DNA from: Atherix ibis
Lineage: Eukaryota > Arthropoda > Insecta > Diptera > Athericidae
DNA length: 64,000 nt
NCBI GenBank assembly: GCA_958298945.1
Contig: OY282605.1
Location: 28,932,811 to 28,996,810 of the forward strand
Reading direction: 5' to 3'
Under the pieces are notes generated by a model that saw only the letters and a list, made by a program, of their open reading frames with translations, was not told the origin of the DNA and ran no database searches. The translations under genes and the position numbers were made by a program. Of the stretch, positions 60,841 to 64,000 are shown piece after piece. Each line of letters begins with the position of its first letter. Position 1 is the stretch's first letter.

Positions 60841-62720
60841 AAAATGTCAGGTTTTTGTTGCAGAAACATTTTTTGCAAAAGTTTCTACTGCAAACTTGGC
60901 TTTTTATCTTAAATATTTCCATTATAAATGTGATGTTTTATACAAAAACTATTATTATTGTTATTATTAAAATATTTAACCATTTAAGAGTGAATTGTCG
61001 ATTGTAAATAATAAACAAATTATGCTAAAAACTAAAAGGATTCTTGTGTAATTATTACACATTTCCTTGGTGCTAAAAAATGTCAATTAACTTTCAAAAA
61101 CAAAATTTTTTCTATGGTTTATCATAAATTATTAAATTTTATTTTCCAAATTATTCGGTAATTATCGAAAAAATCATCCATCTTTGTTGCGGACACATTT
61201 GGCAACATTTTTTGCAAATGTTGCTGGTTCAACTTGATCTTCTCTTGCGAGTACTTTTAATTATAAATAATTAAATAATCCGTATTTTTTTTAGACAAAT
61301 TAAATGTTAATTAGAAGTTGAATAGTTTTACTTAAAAATTTATGAAAATATATTTTTTTAATCCGATTAAATAACGGAAAATTGATGCCGAAATCGACAA
61401 AGATTTTTATTCATTTTTTAAGAATTTTATTAACACTAAAAAATGTCAATAAATTTTTACCATTAAAAATTTAGCTTCGGCTTAGCATAAATTACTAAAT
61501 TTTATTTTTCAATTTATGTGGTAATTATCGAAAAAATCATCCATCTTTGTTGCGGACACATTTGGCAACATTTTTTGCAAATGTTGCTGGTTCAACTTGA
61601 CCTTCTCTTGCGAGTATTTTTAGTTATAAATAATTAAATAATTCATATCTTTTTTTAGAAAAATTAAACGTTAATTGGAACTTGAATAGTTTTACTTAAA
61701 AATTTATTTTTTAATTTCTATTAAATAACGAAAAATTGATGCTCAAATCAAAAACGATTTATATTCGTTTATAACGCATTTTATTGATACTAAAAAATGT
61801 CAATAAATTTTTACCATTAAAAATTTAGCTTCGGTTTAGCATAAATTATTAAATTTTATTTTTCAATTTATTTGGTAATTATCGAAAAAATCATCCATCT
61901 TTGTTGCGGACACATTTGGCAACATTTTTTTGCAAATGTTGCTGGTTCAACTTGATCTTCTCTTGCGAGTACTTTTAATTATAAATAATTAAATAATCCG
62001 TATTTTTTTTAGACAAATTAAATGTTAATTAGAAGTTGAATAGTTTTACTTAAAAATTTATGAAAATATATTTTTAATTCCGATTAAATAACGGAAAATT
62101 GATGCCGAAATCGAAAAAGATTTTTATTCATTTTTAACGAATTTTATTAACACTAAAAAATGTCAATTAATTTTCAATATTAAAAATTTATCTTAGTTTA
62201 TAATAAATTATTAAATTTTATTTTTAAATTTATTTGGTAATTATCGAAAAAATCATCCATCTTTGTTGCGGACACATTTGGCAACATTTTTTGCAAATGT
62301 TTCTGGTGCAACGTGATTTTCTCTTGCGGGTATTTTTAATTATAAATAATTAAAAACCTCAAATTTTTCTAAAAAAAATATAGTATTTATGATAGCTGCA
62401 ATATTTTAAGTAAAAATTTATGAAAATATAATGTTCGGCTATGATGTAAATAACGGAAATTTGATGCTGAAATCAAAAACATTTTTTTAATGATTTTTAT
62501 GCATTTTTTTAAACTAAAAAAACGGTAATTAAGTATAAGAATTAAAATTTTACAATTCTGTGTATTTAATTTATCATAACTTATTTAGTCTTAATTAAAA
62601 ACAATTGAATTTTCTAAATTATCCGATGATCATCAAAAAAATACACAATTTTGTTTTAGTTGCAGCAACATTTATCAAAATTTTCCTTCTTGATTTGCAA
62701 CATTTTAGTCTCGTTTGCAA
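60840..62720. repeat. ~360-bp tandem repeat, four clear copies plus decayed edges
   Basis: The block 'attatcgaaaaaatcatcc' recurs at 61161, 61524, 61878 and 62240 (spacing 363, 354, 362), followed each time by 'tttgttgcggacacatttgg' and GCAACATTT-TTTGC-AAATGTTGC, a perfect 9-bp hairpin in copies 1 and 2 and slightly altered in copies 3 and 4. Diverged partial units flank it (about 60860-60940 and 62590-62720). Confidence 0.9.
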
Positions 62721-63696
62721 TAAGTTTTTAGCATTAAAATCTTATAAATTCCTATTAAATTATAAGTTTTTTGATATATTTTTTTAATAAAATAAGAATT
62801 TTTTTTAATAATATTTCTTAAAAATTAAATTTTAGTTATCAAAAAAAAAACCAAAATTCATCATTCTCAGTTCTTTTTACTCGCATTAAAAGGTGAAATT
62901 TTCATAAAATCTTCAAAACATACTATCCATCTTAGGTTTTTTTCTTTTGTATTTAAAAATGCAAAAAAAATATTTTTTCTTAAAAATGTTGCGGTTTTTT
63001 GAGCTTATTTCAAAATGTTCCCAGAAAAAATTGTTAATAGAAAAGCTTTTGTTGCTAGACTAGAATTGCGCAAGTTTTTATTTATATTTTCTTTTTTTTT
63101 AATGCAAAGAAAAGAAAATATATTAATTTTTTTGGATTAATAATTAATTTTGAATTTTTAGAACTATTTTTAGTCTTTTTATTCATTTGTGGAGGTGTTT
63201 ACGTGTAGTTTTCTCTCCAATTTCTTCCAAGTTTTCATGGTTTTTTTCCTGTTAATTAATAACAAAAACACTCATTTTTTTTATAAGAATTAAGTTTTTT
63301 TTCAATAAATAAATTTTACGCTATTTTTAGGTTATGGACATTTTTTATTATATGGTATTGATCACAAAAAAGCTAAAAAAAGAGAATTTCACTCTCTTTA
63401 ATATTTCCCACTTTAGACAATTTATTTTTACCTTTACTATTTTTTACAAAAACAATTAAATGAAAATTATTAAAATTTAAAAAAAAAGGAAATGAGAGGA
63501 GAGAGAGAGAATGTTTGATTTGACAGGGAAAGAGTAAAACTTTTACTAATTTATTCTGGAAATTATTTGCGGTGGTGCTTTCTCGGGTATTTCCTTATTT
63601 TCTTTCTGTTGGTAAGTGCAACAATTTTTTTTTTAATTAATACAACATTAGATGAGAAAGAGAGAAAAAGCGTATGGAAATTCATTTTTTTATATA
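62721..63696. other. AT-rich DNA; no gene seen
   Basis: A/T homopolymers, with a short GA run at 63495-63511. No feature recognised. Confidence 0.6.
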
Positions 63697-64000
63697 GGGT
63701 TTTCTAATAAGAGTGATATGATTTTGAAGTGACGTTTCGGCCATTTGTAATATGTTATGATCTGTCAGTTTATTTTCATTGTATTCAGTAATGTTTACAA
63801 TTTCATCATAGAAAGATATACGTAAGAACAACGTTTAAAAATTATTCAATTTTATTATCAAAACAATCGATCTCCAATTGCAACTTTTCGTGCGCTTTTG
63901 GCATTTTATGGTCGTAATAATCGTCCAACTGTGCTCGCTATTCGTTGAATTGTCAAAAATTTCCAGCGTACATTTTCATTATATAATGTTCAAGTACCAA
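63697..64000 (+). mobile_element. 5' end of a Tc1/mariner-superfamily element, cut by the window edge
   Basis: After TATA (63693-63696) comes GGGTTTTCTAATAAGAGTG, a likely terminal repeat; its partner is outside the window. A degraded transposase start follows at about 63808: the expected ATG is ATA, then ERYT, a TAA stop at 63823, EQRLKIIQFYYQNNRSPIATFRAL, FYGRNNRPTVLAIR, a TGA stop at 63946, and IVKNFQRTFSL. The pattern, including Gly-Arg-Asn-Asn-Arg-Pro-Thr, is that of the amino-terminal helix-turn-helix domain in DUF4817-type transposases, so this copy is also dead at its start. Confidence 0.75.

Overview
The window looks like nuclear DNA from an insect, most likely a higher fly (Diptera) with a repeat-rich, AT-rich genome. 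The evidence is one recognisable gene piece, the long 5' coding exon of the ecdysone-induced nuclear receptor E75 (Eip75B, A-type isoform, minus strand, 25193-26600), set among decayed Tc1/mariner-class transposons and long AT-rich simple arrays. I found no bacterial, organellar, tRNA or rRNA features.

Layout. Positions 1-25192 lie 3' of the E75 exon donor and should be intron of E75 on the minus strand. I could not find the next expected exon (first zinc finger) in them. This part holds AT-rich degenerate tandem repeats (1690-2600, 5560-6520, 8040-8490), a cluster of transposon remnants (8740-10669), islands of more balanced composition (for example 2.7-5.2, 11.4-13.0, 15.6-16.5 and 19.3-20.9 kb) and an 11-unit 41-bp minisatellite with a CACGTG E-box in nearly every unit (23221-23674). 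Positions 26601 to the right end lie 5' of the A-type exon, so they are promoter or upstream DNA, or intron of a longer isoform.

This right part holds two nested hairpins (31.9-32.0 kb), a 3.2-kb array of an AT-rich 8-mer with higher-order structure (40.5-43.7 kb) plus a decayed relative (36.0-37.3 kb), and a 3.2-kb degenerate array of about 50-60-bp units (46.0-49.2 kb). Many of those units carry TGACCT in an AT-rich context, the reverse complement of the ROR/Rev-erb response element, which is the type of site bound by E75-family and HR3 receptors. Further right is a transposon-dense block (51.7-58.5 kb) with a mauritiana-type mariner retaining its ends, a fragment of a DUF4817-like transposase, a 1.2-kb minisatellite, another mariner fragment, and a 366-bp MITE inside one of two related repeats. 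A ~360-bp tandem repeat (60.8-62.7 kb) follows, and the window ends inside the 5' end of another Tc1/mariner element.

The only host coding sequence I can defend is the E75 exon. All transposase frames are broken. The most interesting signals are regulatory-looking repeats around E75: the nuclear-receptor half-site array 20 kb upstream and the E-box minisatellite 1.5 kb inside the intron. Both are inferences that need comparative and binding data.
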